Shown here one piece after another: positions 18,921-27,232 of a stretch of 64,000 bases of DNA. Under the pieces are notes generated by a model, which made no database searches, was not told the origin of the DNA, and was given only the letters and a program-made list of their open reading frames with translations. Each line of letters starts with the position of its first letter. The stretch's first letter is position 1. Where the stretch lies: the NCBI RefSeq assembly GCF_002849715.1, contig NZ_CP018865.1, positions 62,001 through 126,000 on the forward strand. The letters are read 5' to 3'. Source of the DNA: Arthrobacter crystallopoietes. Lineage in GTDB: Bacteria > Actinomycetota > Actinomycetes > Actinomycetales > Micrococcaceae. The position numbers and the translations under genes are program-made.

Positions 18921-18944
18921 GACGATGGGAGGGCTAACTAAACT

Positions 18945-19437
18945 ATGGGAACGGACCCTATGGAGCGGTCCTCGCTGACAATGGAAGTCCTCGAGTCATT
19001 GGATTTACCCCAGTACCCAAATTTGAGCCACCTTGTTGCAGCCGTCGAAGAAAAATACGGAAAGCCGCTTGTGTTTGAGGAAGGTTCATCAGAAACCCTG
19101 GGAGAGGGCGTTACTGGTCACTGGATCGATACGCCTACGCATGGCATTGTGCGCTATTTGCCCGGGGTGAAGTCATGGAGCCGGCACGTTGTTCTCCATG
19201 AACTGAGCCATATCCTTCTGGGACACAAAGGCAAGCCCTTCGACGGCATGCTATCTGCCGGGTTTTTTTTCAGGGATCGGCAAACGACGCGGGGTCAGTT
19301 GGATGTGCCGAGCAGTCGACGTGCCCCTGGATGAATCCGAAGCAGCAGCAGAAAACTTGGCTTTCGGGTTGGCTCAGATTCTCCAATCGGCGCCTAAGAA
19401 GTCCATTTCCAAAGCCGAAAGGGTTTTTGGGCTGTGA
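18945..19437 (+). pseudogene. ImmA/IrrE-like metallopeptidase, frameshifted in a T8 run
   Basis: The first 107 or so codons read as an ImmA/IrrE family protease with the zinc motif HELSH (residues 85-89) followed by ILLGHKG. The frame breaks in the run of eight T at 19262-19269. Removing one T restores an unbroken protein: ...SAGFFSGIGKRRG, then DVPLDESEAAAENLAFGLAQ and KSISKAERVFGL, ending in TGA that overlaps the next start. ImmA-type proteases cleave XRE repressors to trigger derepression. As sequenced it makes a 129-residue protein lacking the C-terminal helix. Slippage in the T run, a sequencing error or real decay are all possible. Confidence 0.8.
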
Positions 19438-20432
19438 CCGCCGCAGCCTTCTGGATATTGGCCACAGTGTTTGCCGTGCGTTTGTATTTTGTGATGCGGT
19501 GGCGCTCCTCTACAGCATTCCTGGCCGCAACGGGGGTCGGCGTCTTCGGGTTGTTCACAACTGGGGTAGTCGTACCCGAGGCAACTATTGATGCGGCCAT
19601 GGGCGGACACAACGTCCTGCACCTTGTGCGCAATTTATGCGTTACCGTGGCTGTCTGGCTCGTACGGGAGGGAATTTTCTCCGCATACTCTGAAGGTGAC
19701 GGTTACCGACGGCAGTTGAGTCACCGGCCTGCTGCAGTGGGGTTTATGGCATTAGCCATTGCTATTCCTTTCACCTTCCAACGGTTCGTCCCTACAACCT
19801 CGGAGTACCTTCCGGAAAACCTCAACCAGCCTGCTGTCTTTGTCTACGCCGTGGTGTACATGGGACTTTTGGGCCTTCTTGCAATGTCGGTTCTAACAGT
19901 CTGTTTGCACCGCCAGGATAGCCGCCCTGTTCGGGTAAGTGCCGCAGTGGTGGCCACTGGCATGACCTTAATCGTGCTCGCGTGCACTGATGAAATATTG
20001 TTCTTGTCGCTGGAGTTCGTCAGCGCTGGTCACGAACTTACGAGTATTCTTTACATGCTTTTTTCGCCGCTCTTCTACACAGGTGTGCTGCTGACATCCT
20101 TCGGGCTTGGAATTCCACCCATGGTCAAGGCTGGTCGCCATTTTCAACTTCCGGACCGAACGGCACTGCTCGTTTTGACCCTCATGTTGTCGAGGTCTTA
20201 TTGGCAGTTTGGCCCCACGACTTGGTTGCACAAGGTGGGGGAGAGTTTTACGACGAAAGATCCATCCGGCAGGCTTTATGAATTCATGATTCGCGCTAGC
20301 GATCATCGGATAGCGCCTGCCAGGAAACCGACGCCATGGTTGGCCGACCGAGTCTTGACCTCCGTGCAGTCACGGTTCGATGGCGACCCTTGTTCCTTGC
20401 ATTCAGAGCTTCAAACGAAAGCAAAGTCATGA
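19434..20432 (+). CDS. Polytopic membrane protein (MAB_1171c / DUF6545-like)
   Basis: The 332-residue protein starts at a GTG that overlaps the ImmA-like stop (GTGA). It has about seven hydrophobic helices in the first 240 residues (for example ILATVFAVRLYFVM, LVRNLCVTVAVWLVREGIF, LLGLLAMSVLTVCL, ILYMLFSPLFYTGVLLTSFGLG) and a soluble C-terminal 90 residues beginning near TALLVLTLMLSRSYW. The topology and neighbours match the actinobacterial family named after MAB_1171c, often found beside ImmA and XRE genes. Its substrate or signal is unknown. The name is from recalled family context, not a search. Confidence 0.65.
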   Translation: MTAAAFWILATVFAVRLYFVMRWRSSTAFLAATGVGVFGLFTTGVVVPEATIDAAMGGHNVLHLVRNLCVTVAVWLVREGIFSAYSEGDGYRRQLSHRPAAVGFMALAIAIPFTFQRFVPTTSEYLPENLNQPAVFVYAVVYMGLLGLLAMSVLTVCLHRQDSRPVRVSAAVVATGMTLIVLACTDEILFLSLEFVSAGHELTSILYMLFSPLFYTGVLLTSFGLGIPPMVKAGRHFQLPDRTALLVLTLMLSRSYWQFGPTTWLHKVGESFTTKDPSGRLYEFMIRASDHRIAPARKPTPWLADRVLTSVQSRFDGDPCSLHSELQTKAKS

Positions 20433-21058
20433 CCGCAACATCCCAGACTCCACCCGCACACCAATCCGTGAAGGCGATTGCCCGCGTGGCTAGGGTGGCT
20501 ACGGAAGTGGCGCAGCCGCCTCTCGTGCTATCACTCCTGCTCATCCTCGCCTCGGTGAAAGGCGGGGATACGGCTTGGCATGTTTCGCTCGTTCCAGGAA
20601 TGATCGCGGCTCTTACGATCTGCCTGGTGCCGTTACTGGCCGTAGTTGTGCTGGCCAAGAGGGGCACTTTGACAGATCACCACGTGGGGGACAAGAAGCA
20701 GAGACGACCCGTTATGCTCTGGACTCTCGGATCTGCACTGATCGGCTGTGCAATCTTGGCAACCATTGGCGCGTCGACCCAGGTCTGGGCACTTATTGCC
20801 GGCATTCTGTGCGGAATCCTGACGCTGATCGTGATCAGCCCCATCTGGAAGATGTCCGGTCATGCCCTAACACTTGGCGGCACGGCAACGGCCTCTGTCC
20901 TGATTTTTGGTTGGTGGGGTTTGCCGTTCGTTGTGGCAGCGCCCTTGGTCTGCTGGTCCCGTGTCTACCTCGGAGATCACACAACTTCCCAAGTCAGCGT
21001 AGGTTTTATAACAGGCGTCATTGTTTTCGGCGTCTCATGCGGCCTTATCCTAAGCTGA
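20429..21058 (+). CDS. PAP2-like membrane phosphatase
   Basis: I set the start at the ATG that overlaps the previous TGA (ATGA), giving 209 residues; the longer upstream frame is the antiparallel overlap. It has six membrane helices and the PAP2 motif set: KKQRRP (89-94), SGH (143-145) and SRVYLGDHTTSQ (177-188). The final motif normally reads SRx5Hx3D; here the Asp is Gln. PAP2 enzymes remove phosphate from lipid phosphates such as isoprenoid pyrophosphates. The Ser-Gly-His and Arg-His elements remain, so activity is likely. It is the third gene of the ImmA module. Confidence 0.78.
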   Translation: MTATSQTPPAHQSVKAIARVARVATEVAQPPLVLSLLLILASVKGGDTAWHVSLVPGMIAALTICLVPLLAVVVLAKRGTLTDHHVGDKKQRRPVMLWTLGSALIGCAILATIGASTQVWALIAGILCGILTLIVISPIWKMSGHALTLGGTATASVLIFGWWGLPFVVAAPLVCWSRVYLGDHTTSQVSVGFITGVIVFGVSCGLILS

Positions 21059-21208
21059 CACAATAGTTATCTACGATTCCCAGACCAGCCGAACTTCGGC
21101 AGACGAGGAATTCAATGACTATGGTGCACAAATTGGGGGAGTGGACTCGTTGCCATTGACAGAAACTGATCAGGCACGAACCGCTTGTTGCACACGAAAG
21201 CAGGAAGT

Positions 21209-21664
21209 ATGAGCGAGAGCGAAAGGCCCGTGGATCCGCGGACTGATAGGGAGGTCCTAGCCTCCAAGATTCAGCTCCTTTTGGACATTGTCCATGCCAA
21301 GGACGCGGGCAGCTTCACTTATGAAGAGATTCGCCAAGGTCTCGCTGAACGGGGCTTCACGCTGACGAAGACCCGATGGCATCGTCTGTTGGCAGGTTCT
21401 CCGGACAACCGTTGGGATCCGGAACTGCTCAAAGCCTTGGCGTACTTCTTTGACGTAGATGAGAACTATCTCCTTCAGCGCAGCGGACCCATCCCGGAAA
21501 GAGTCGAGGCTGAGCTTCGCCTGATCGAGGCATACCGTATCGCTGAAGTTGAGCACTTTGCGGCCCGTGTGCTGGGCGAAGTTAATGTGGACGCCCTGCG
21601 TGCGGTAACTGAAGCCCTGCGTAACCTTCCGCCGCGCCCGAAGACGCAGGGCACGACCGACTGA
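21209..21664 (+). CDS. XRE-type transcriptional regulator
   Basis: The 151-residue protein starts at the ATG after AGGAAGT. Residues 12-90 form an XRE-like helix-turn-helix (FTYEEIRQGLAERGFTLTKTRWHRLLAG followed by LLKALAYFFDVDENYLLQ), a layout common in actinobacterial repressors such as EspR-like proteins. The C-terminal 55 residues are a helical region rich in Glu/Arg that could dimerise. It ends 12 bases before the right-hand palindrome, while the left palindrome controls the ImmA gene. A repressor cleaved by ImmA is the simplest model. Confidence 0.78.
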   Translation: MSESERPVDPRTDREVLASKIQLLLDIVHAKDAGSFTYEEIRQGLAERGFTLTKTRWHRLLAGSPDNRWDPELLKALAYFFDVDENYLLQRSGPIPERVEAELRLIEAYRIAEVEHFAARVLGEVNVDALRAVTEALRNLPPRPKTQGTTD

Positions 21665-21676
21665 AAAAGTTTCATT

Positions 21677-21693
21677 ACTGAAATTTTTTCAGT
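21677..21693. promoter_or_regulatory. 17-bp palindromic operator, right copy
   Basis: Exact copy of ACTGAAATTTTTTCAGT found before the ImmA-like gene. Here it lies 12 bases beyond the XRE stop and could regulate a transcript leaving the module to the right, or be a bracketing site of the module. Confidence 0.7.
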
Positions 21694-21935
21694 AGACTCT
21701 GGAGCATGACATGCCCCATCGCCCTCCCCGGCCTGACTAAGTACACTGGGCGGCGTAGTTGGCGCAGGCGTCCTGGTCACCGGTGGATAACAAGGCCTGC
21801 CTGGTACTGGCGAACTCCAGAGGGATCAAAGCTCACGCCAGCGGCACCCAAACCTCCACCGCCGACATCCCCCTCTCCGGCGAACCCAGCTCCGATACAT
21901 GCCCTACATCCAGAGACTGCGCCGTACAGGGGCGT

Positions 21936-22262
21936 TCATTCCCCCAAGAGATATCTCATATACACGTGGCCCTGCTCGCGCAGCCTGGCAAGATCTATGG
22001 AGTATTGGATGCGCTGCCCGCTGCGGTCGCCGGCTTCCCCCTCGGCGGAGACAAGGGCCTCGGCTTCCAGCGTCTTGATGTGGACGTAGACCTGCCGGTA
22101 ATCCACGCCGAGCCGTTTAGCGATGTTTCCGGTGGTGTCACCTTCGGGATGCCGGGCAAGGTCCCGGATGATGGCAGCCCGCAGAGTGTTGGCGTTGAAA
22201 ACGCTCAAGGCGTTTCCAACCTCTGGGGGCAGTCCGGGAATCGGCTTGTAGATGCGGGGCAC
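21936..22262 (-). CDS. ArsR-like winged-helix regulator
   Basis: The 108-residue protein starts at GTG and contains a full winged helix: NANTLRAAIIRDLARHPEGDTTGNI, the recognition helix region RLGVDYRQVYVHIKTLEAEALV, and a short wing before IQYSIDLARL. The family is the helix-turn-helix_5/ArsR-like group. It has no cysteine metal site. It is divergent to the conjugation operon, which begins 130 bases away, so it is a good candidate for the transfer-operon repressor. Start choice is uncertain because the ribosome site is weak. Confidence 0.7.
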   Translation of the reverse strand: MPRIYKPIPGLPPEVGNALSVFNANTLRAAIIRDLARHPEGDTTGNIAKRLGVDYRQVYVHIKTLEAEALVSAEGEAGDRSGQRIQYSIDLARLREQGHVYMRYLLGE

Positions 22263-22391
22263 TTCATAATTCTCGCCTACCTTCGCAGCCCGATGAACTT
22301 ACAACATCTTTTAAGTGATGCTACCATCATCATTAAAGTGTTGCTTTTAGAGCTTGGAGCCCACGCGAACGCAGAAATGGGGGGACCAGAC

Positions 22392-23462
22392 GTGAAGCCG
22401 AAAGGTCTCATGATCGGCGCTATTGCGTTAGTGCCGGCAGTGTTTCTGGGCCTGGTCTTCTCTTTAGTACTGCTGGGAGGGTCACGGCCGGCAGCTGCGG
22501 CCTGCACTCCGGTTTCGGCCGCCGGCGGCGACACTAACGTTGATGGCTACACCGAGGAGCAGTTGAAGAATGCTGCGGCCATCGTGAACGCTGGTAAAAC
22601 GTTGAACCTGCCGGTTAAAGGGCAAATGATCAGTGTGATGGTCGCGTTGGGCGAGTCGGGTCTGCGTGTCCTGGACTACGGCGACGGACCCGGTCCTGAC
22701 TCCCGTGGCTTGTTCCAGCAGCGCGACAACGGTGCGTGGGGCTCGTACGCGGACCGCATGGACCCGGCTACCAGTGCCACCAACTTCATCAGGGCGCTGC
22801 AGGCTGTCGACGGCTGGGAACTGCTGGAGCCCACTATCGCGGGCAACAAGGTGCAGCGCAACGCCGACCCGTACCACTACGAAAAGTACTGGCCCGAGGC
22901 CGTCAAACTCGTCGAGGCACTCTCGGACGGAAAGTCCTCCCTGGAAGGCAGCGGCTGCGCCGTTCCGGGGCAACCCGGTGCCGGGGACGACTACCCGTGG
23001 AAGGACGCTCCGACCTGGCAGCAGGTCGGAGCCAATGATGCCAGCACGTCCCCGCTGAACATGTACTACCGCGAGTGTGTGGACTTCGCGTTGTGGCGGG
23101 TGAACCAGCAAATGGGTTCCACCACCGCGCCCTTCAAGTACCTCAACGGCACGTTCCGCCCCGACGGGAAGCGGCTGGGCTCCGCGGTGACGTGGAAGGC
23201 CGGCTGGCACGCCAAAGGCTGGCCAACCGGTTCCGTTCCCCGTGTCGGCGCGGTCGTTTGGTACGCGCCCGGTGTCGGGGGAGCGGACCCGACCTTCGGC
23301 CACGTCGCCGTGGTCAAGGAAGTCAACGACGACGGCACCTTCATCGAAGAGGGCTACAACGGCAACCCGCCGCCGGATGACCACAACTACTACACCCGGA
23401 CTGTCAGCAGCACTGCCCCGTCGGCTTTCCTGTACCTGCCCGTTCATGAGGAGAACAAGTGA
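22392..23462 (+). CDS. Bifunctional cell-wall hydrolase of the transfer system (SLT plus CHAP; VirB1-like)
   Basis: I place the start at the GTG after GGGGGA, giving 356 residues; the open frame upstream is antisense to the winged-helix gene. Order: one N-terminal membrane helix (LMIGAIALVPAVFLGLVFSL), a lysozyme-like domain (about 55-190) with the catalytic Glu in VALGESGLR and the SRGLFQQRDNGAWG motif, then a CHAP domain (about 215-350) with the Cys in YRECVDFALW and His in GHVAVVKEV. It would cut peptidoglycan strands and cross-links to let the secretion channel pass. First gene of the transfer operon. Confidence 0.85.
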   Translation: MKPKGLMIGAIALVPAVFLGLVFSLVLLGGSRPAAAACTPVSAAGGDTNVDGYTEEQLKNAAAIVNAGKTLNLPVKGQMISVMVALGESGLRVLDYGDGPGPDSRGLFQQRDNGAWGSYADRMDPATSATNFIRALQAVDGWELLEPTIAGNKVQRNADPYHYEKYWPEAVKLVEALSDGKSSLEGSGCAVPGQPGAGDDYPWKDAPTWQQVGANDASTSPLNMYYRECVDFALWRVNQQMGSTTAPFKYLNGTFRPDGKRLGSAVTWKAGWHAKGWPTGSVPRVGAVVWYAPGVGGADPTFGHVAVVKEVNDDGTFIEEGYNGNPPPDDHNYYTRTVSSTAPSAFLYLPVHEENK

Positions 23463-23971
23463 AAAAGCCCCTGGCCCTCATCGCGGCTGCCCTGCTCTGC
23501 ACTGGATGCGCACCGGCAGCGGACACCACGCCGGCACCGGCAGGACCAACCACCGCCGGACCGTCCGCGCCCGTCTCGCTCAGCGCCGGCAGCGGCCCGC
23601 AGGCACCCGGCGGCACAGCCCCGGCCACCACCGGCATCACCTGGGACCAGGCCAGCAAGGACAAGGCCATGGACGTCGCAGAGAATGCCATGGCCAACTT
23701 CACCCGCCCCGCCATTGAGGAACAGCAGTGGGCCAATGATCTTGCCCGCTGGCTCACCCCGCAGGCCACCGCCGACTACTCAGCCGTCGACCCGGCCAAC
23801 GTCCCGGCCACCCGCGTCACCGGCCCCGCCACGCTGAGCGTCGATGAAACCAACGGCTACGGCGTCACCGCCGCCGTCCCCACCAACGCAGGCACCTACA
23901 CGCTGCAGCTGCTCCGCACCGGCAGCCAGGCCCCGTGGAAGGTCAACCGGCTCACCCCACCAACGCCCTAA
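23459..23971 (+). CDS. Lipoprotein of the transfer operon
   Basis: The 170-residue protein has a signal peptide ending in a lipobox (LLCTGC), so Cys20 or so is the likely lipid site. A Pro/Ala/Thr linker follows, then a small domain with WDQASKDKAMDVAENAMANFTRP and a beta-rich end (YTLQLLRTGSQAPWKVNRL) typical of conjugal transfer accessory lipoproteins. GTG start overlaps the hydrolase stop. Role unknown; it may sit at the wall face of the channel. Confidence 0.7.
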   Translation: MKKPLALIAAALLCTGCAPAADTTPAPAGPTTAGPSAPVSLSAGSGPQAPGGTAPATTGITWDQASKDKAMDVAENAMANFTRPAIEEQQWANDLARWLTPQATADYSAVDPANVPATRVTGPATLSVDETNGYGVTAAVPTNAGTYTLQLLRTGSQAPWKVNRLTPPTP

Positions 23972-24017
23972 CCGCCGCACCTGCCCCGTCCCGCACACGT
24001 AAAGGAAAAAGAAGCTC

Positions 24018-25445
24018 ATGGGTACTACACCGACCGAGGTCCTGGCCTTTCCCAACATCAGTGCCATCGTCCGCGACAACGGAACCGCCGAGGTCGTCGT
24101 CGCCGGAAACTCCCGCATCGTTCCCTCCGGGGAATCGCTGCAGGACCTTCGCAACAACGCCCTGGACCTCGTCGTGGGAGAGGCCCGGACCCTGCAGCGC
24201 CCCGTCAGGGTCCGGATCGAGGACCCCGAAGGACACGGTGAACTGATCGTGCACCCGGATAAGACAATCGAATCAGTCTCCTACGAAACCCGCCCCGCCC
24301 GCCGCCGGACACCAACTCCGGAAACCACCCCCCAGGAGGCGGCGCCGGCCGTGGCCGACACGGTCCCGGCCACCGAACAGGAGACAGTACCCGCCCAGCC
24401 CGACACAGCTGCCGCCGCTCTTGGGAAGGAGGACGCCCAGTCGGACGCCAGGCCCTGGCCGCCCGGCCCCGCGGCTTCCGGCCCGGTGTCTTCCGGCCCT
24501 GTATGTTCGCCGCAACCGGCCAAGCGCCGCCCGCTGAGGGAGGCAGGTAGCTTCCTTGCCGCGCCGGGCACCGTTGAACCGGCCACCCGGGGCATCAGGG
24601 GAATGCTGAACAACCTGGGTTTCTCGCTGGCACCGTCAGCGGATGAACTGGGCGAACGCGAGGATATCCGGCTGGCCTCCAAGCACTTCGCCGGTACCCG
24701 CACCATTGCCGTGGTCAATCAGAAAGGCGGATCGAACAAGACACCGACCGTCGCCGATCTGGCGGCCGTGTTCGGCCGCAACGGCGGCAGCGTCGTGGCG
24801 TGGGACAACAACCCGACCACGGGAACCCTTGGCTGGCGGACAGAACAGGGCGACCACACCCGCAGCGCCCTGGATGTCATCGCTGCCGCTGACGCCCTGC
24901 TGTCGCCCACGGCCCAGTCCGCGGATATCAACGCCTTCGTTCACCACCAGAGCACCGATAAGTACGACGTGCTGCGCTCCGATGAGGATGTGGACGGCAC
25001 CCACGAAGTCACCGCCGAAGAAGTAGACATCCTGCACCGGGTTGTCTCCAAGTACTACCGGCTGATCCTGATGGATTCAGGCAACAACCACCGCAGCGCA
25101 GAGTGGAACCGCATGATCGACCACGCGGACCAGCTGGTGGTTCCCACCACCAACGAAGAAGACCGCGTCGAGGCTGCCCTCCTGACACTGCAGGGCCTGG
25201 ATCTGAAAAGCGAACGTTCTGCCTCACTCGCGGCCAATGCCGTCGTGATCGTCTCCGAGCGGCAGAAAGGCGAAGCCCGCCTCTCGCAGGAAACAGCCGA
25301 TAAGTTCCGTCCCTACGTCCGCGATGTCGTCGTTGTGCCTTTCGATCCGGCATTGAAGTCCGGCCAGATCCGTTTCGGCGCTCTCCAGCCGGCAACGCGC
25401 AGGGCGTGGCTCCGGGCGGCTGCCGCGGTCGCCCGCGGCCTCTGA
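24018..25445 (+). CDS. MinD/ParA-like protein of the transfer operon, deviant Walker A
   Basis: The 475-residue protein has an N-terminal domain (about 1-90), a long Pro/Ala/Glu-rich linker (about 90-175) and a P-loop domain from about 225. Its Walker A-like box VNQKGGSNKTPTV (residues 234-245 approx.) has Ser-Asn where Val-Gly is usual and Thr-Pro in place of Thr-Thr. Switch and Walker B segments read VVAWDNNPTTGTLGWR and LILMDSGNNH. Similar proteins occur in actinobacterial conjugation operons, perhaps localising the channel. Whether it hydrolyses ATP is uncertain. Confidence 0.75.
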   Translation: MGTTPTEVLAFPNISAIVRDNGTAEVVVAGNSRIVPSGESLQDLRNNALDLVVGEARTLQRPVRVRIEDPEGHGELIVHPDKTIESVSYETRPARRRTPTPETTPQEAAPAVADTVPATEQETVPAQPDTAAAALGKEDAQSDARPWPPGPAASGPVSSGPVCSPQPAKRRPLREAGSFLAAPGTVEPATRGIRGMLNNLGFSLAPSADELGEREDIRLASKHFAGTRTIAVVNQKGGSNKTPTVADLAAVFGRNGGSVVAWDNNPTTGTLGWRTEQGDHTRSALDVIAAADALLSPTAQSADINAFVHHQSTDKYDVLRSDEDVDGTHEVTAEEVDILHRVVSKYYRLILMDSGNNHRSAEWNRMIDHADQLVVPTTNEEDRVEAALLTLQGLDLKSERSASLAANAVVIVSERQKGEARLSQETADKFRPYVRDVVVVPFDPALKSGQIRFGALQPATRRAWLRAAAAVARGL

Positions 25446-25552
25446 CCGTGACCGGAACAGACCGAAACACCCCGGCACATCAATGAGTCTTCGTGGCCCA
25501 CTCACGGGCCACGCACACGCTCCACCGATCTTCCGAACGGAAGGAGGAAACC

Positions 25553-26173
25553 ATGCAACAGTCCCCGAACCCCTGGGTCACCAGTGAAGCCGGGCCCGAC
25601 AACGCGTCGGAACAAGCACCGGATACGTACATGCCGCCGGCGGCAGTCATCAATGCCCCGCTAAGGGGCATGGTCGAACCCGACACAGCGGATCGCCTGC
25701 CCCGCCGCACCATGACCGGACCTGCAACGCTGTGGATCACCGGCGCTCACGGCGGAGCCGGCGAAAGCACCATCGCCGACCTCCTCGACGGCGCACGCGC
25801 CACCGGTCACTGCTGGCCCGTACTCGACGACGCTCAACGGAAACCGGCCGTACTCCTGGTCTGCCGTTCGAATATGCGGGGCTTGAAAGCCGTGCAAAGC
25901 GCCCTCATCCAGTGGGCTTCCGGCGCGGCTCCCGCCGTTGATCTGCTGGGCCTGGCTGTTCTTGCAGATGCGCCCGGGAAACTGCCCAAAGCCCTGAAAG
26001 AGTTCGCCTTTCTCGTGGGCGGAGGAGCCCCCCGCCTCTGGATCCTGCCATGGGTCGAAGCCTGGCGGCACGGGGACGTGACGGCAGGCTTGCCGGGCCG
26101 CGAGTATCAGCGCTTCGCCACAGATCTCATATCCCTGACCAACCAGCCACCAACCACCCCGCAACAGCTTTAG
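25553..26173 (+). CDS. DUF6668-like protein with P-loop-like motif
   Basis: The start is the ATG after GGAAGGAGG, giving 206 residues. A glycine-rich segment GAHGGAGESTIADLL looks like a P-loop but has Glu where the essential Lys should be, then a VLLVCRSNMRGLKAVQSALIQWA helix and a GLAVLADAPGKLPKAL strand-helix. This is the DUF6668 arrangement as I recall it, found beside actinobacterial type IV secretion genes. It may be a nonhydrolysing partner of the MinD-like protein upstream. Function not established. Confidence 0.6.
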   Translation: MQQSPNPWVTSEAGPDNASEQAPDTYMPPAAVINAPLRGMVEPDTADRLPRRTMTGPATLWITGAHGGAGESTIADLLDGARATGHCWPVLDDAQRKPAVLLVCRSNMRGLKAVQSALIQWASGAAPAVDLLGLAVLADAPGKLPKALKEFAFLVGGGAPRLWILPWVEAWRHGDVTAGLPGREYQRFATDLISLTNQPPTTPQQL

Positions 26174-26192
26174 TCTCACGAAAGGTCCCACC

Positions 26193-26465
26193 ATGCAGAA
26201 CAGCGCTCTTCTCCTTCCCCTCAGCTTCATCCCGGACCCGACACCCGTAGTTCCTCCACAGGCGGAGGGCCTGTTGACCGTCCTGGACTGGGCGTCCGGT
26301 ATCGGCCTCGTCCTCGGTGTCCTGGGCGTGATCATCGTCGGCATCGGCATGGTCATCCAGCTGCGCCGGGGCGAAGGCGGAGAATCCATCGGCAAGCTCG
26401 GCTGGGTCCTCGCCGGCTGCATCATCATCACCGGCGCTTCAGGCATCGTCCGCGCATTCGTCTAA
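26193..26465 (+). CDS. Small two-helix membrane protein, possible pilin (VirB2/TrbC-like)
   Basis: The 90-residue protein has an N-terminal hydrophobic stretch (ALLLPLSFIP) and two membrane helices (SGIGLVLGVLGVIIVGIGMVI and LGWVLAGCIIITGASGIV) joined by a short charged loop with RRGEGG. That size and topology match VirB2/TrbC pilin-like proteins in other type IV systems. Start follows AAAGG. Identification as a pilin is inference from size, topology and position. Confidence 0.55.
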   Translation: MQNSALLLPLSFIPDPTPVVPPQAEGLLTVLDWASGIGLVLGVLGVIIVGIGMVIQLRRGEGGESIGKLGWVLAGCIIITGASGIVRAFV

Positions 26466-26490
26466 AGCAGTTACCGGAAGGAGGATCATC

Positions 26491-27231
26491 ATGAGCGGAT
26501 CCAGGCAAGAGAACACCGAACAAAATCCCTTTACCCGCCCCGGGTTCATCACCTCGGCCGCCCTGATCCTGGCGATAGTTGCCGCCGGAATCGTGATCTT
26601 CTTCGTGCCGAGGGGAAGTACTGAAGCCCAGCCACAGGGCAACCCTGCGGCACCGGATGCAACCGGCAGCTCCGCCCCGGCCTCCGGTCTTGAGGAGAGC
26701 ATCTGCGGCCTTCCCGAAAGCGACAGCACCGCCTTGGGTGTGGCCCCGAAAACGACATGGGTTCTCCAACACGGAATGGCTGTGCCGTCCGACCCTTCCA
26801 CTGTTGGACCGGGAACAACGGACTCAAACGGGCTCAAGTCCTGCTTCGCCCACTCGCCGGCCGGCGCACTCTATTCCGCAGCCAATATCTGGGCAACATC
26901 GTTCTATGGTGACGCAACGCTGGTCTACCAGGACCTCACCGCTGACAGCCCGGCCAGAGACGCTGCCCTCCAGGCAATAAAAGCAGGCAACGAAATTGGA
27001 GGTGGAAGCGCACCGAAAATGCAGATCCAAGGCTTCATCATCCGCAGCTACTCGCCCCGGACAGCGGTAGTCGACCTCGCGGTAAAGACCGAAACCGGTG
27101 CGCTTGGATCACTCTCGGCGTCACTGGTCTGGGAAAAGGGCGACTGGAAGCTGGAGCCTCCTGCTGCCGGCGGGAACCCCTTCCGGCAGATCCCGGATAT
27201 GGGTTCCTACATTCCCTGGGCCGGAGTCTGA
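26491..27231 (+). CDS. Single-span membrane protein of the transfer operon (VirB8/TcpC-like position)
   Basis: The 246-residue protein has one helix near the N-terminus (FITSAALILAIVAAGIVIFFV) and an outside domain with a low-complexity spacer, a CFAHSPAGALYSAANIWA region and a C-terminal strand-rich part (FIIRSYSPRTAVVDLAVKT, SLVWEKGDWKLE). The overall plan is like VirB8/TcpC scaffold proteins, but the fold cannot be confirmed by eye. ATG follows GGAAGGAGG. Located between the pilin-like and VirB6-like genes. Confidence 0.6.
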   Translation: MSGSRQENTEQNPFTRPGFITSAALILAIVAAGIVIFFVPRGSTEAQPQGNPAAPDATGSSAPASGLEESICGLPESDSTALGVAPKTTWVLQHGMAVPSDPSTVGPGTTDSNGLKSCFAHSPAGALYSAANIWATSFYGDATLVYQDLTADSPARDAALQAIKAGNEIGGGSAPKMQIQGFIIRSYSPRTAVVDLAVKTETGALGSLSASLVWEKGDWKLEPPAAGGNPFRQIPDMGSYIPWAGV

Positions 27232-27232
27232 C

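Noticed and set aside
21759..22391. Long N-terminal extension of the cell-wall hydrolase frame
   Set aside because: It is antisense to a well-formed winged-helix gene, and a GTG with a good ribosome site starts right before the membrane helix of the hydrolase.
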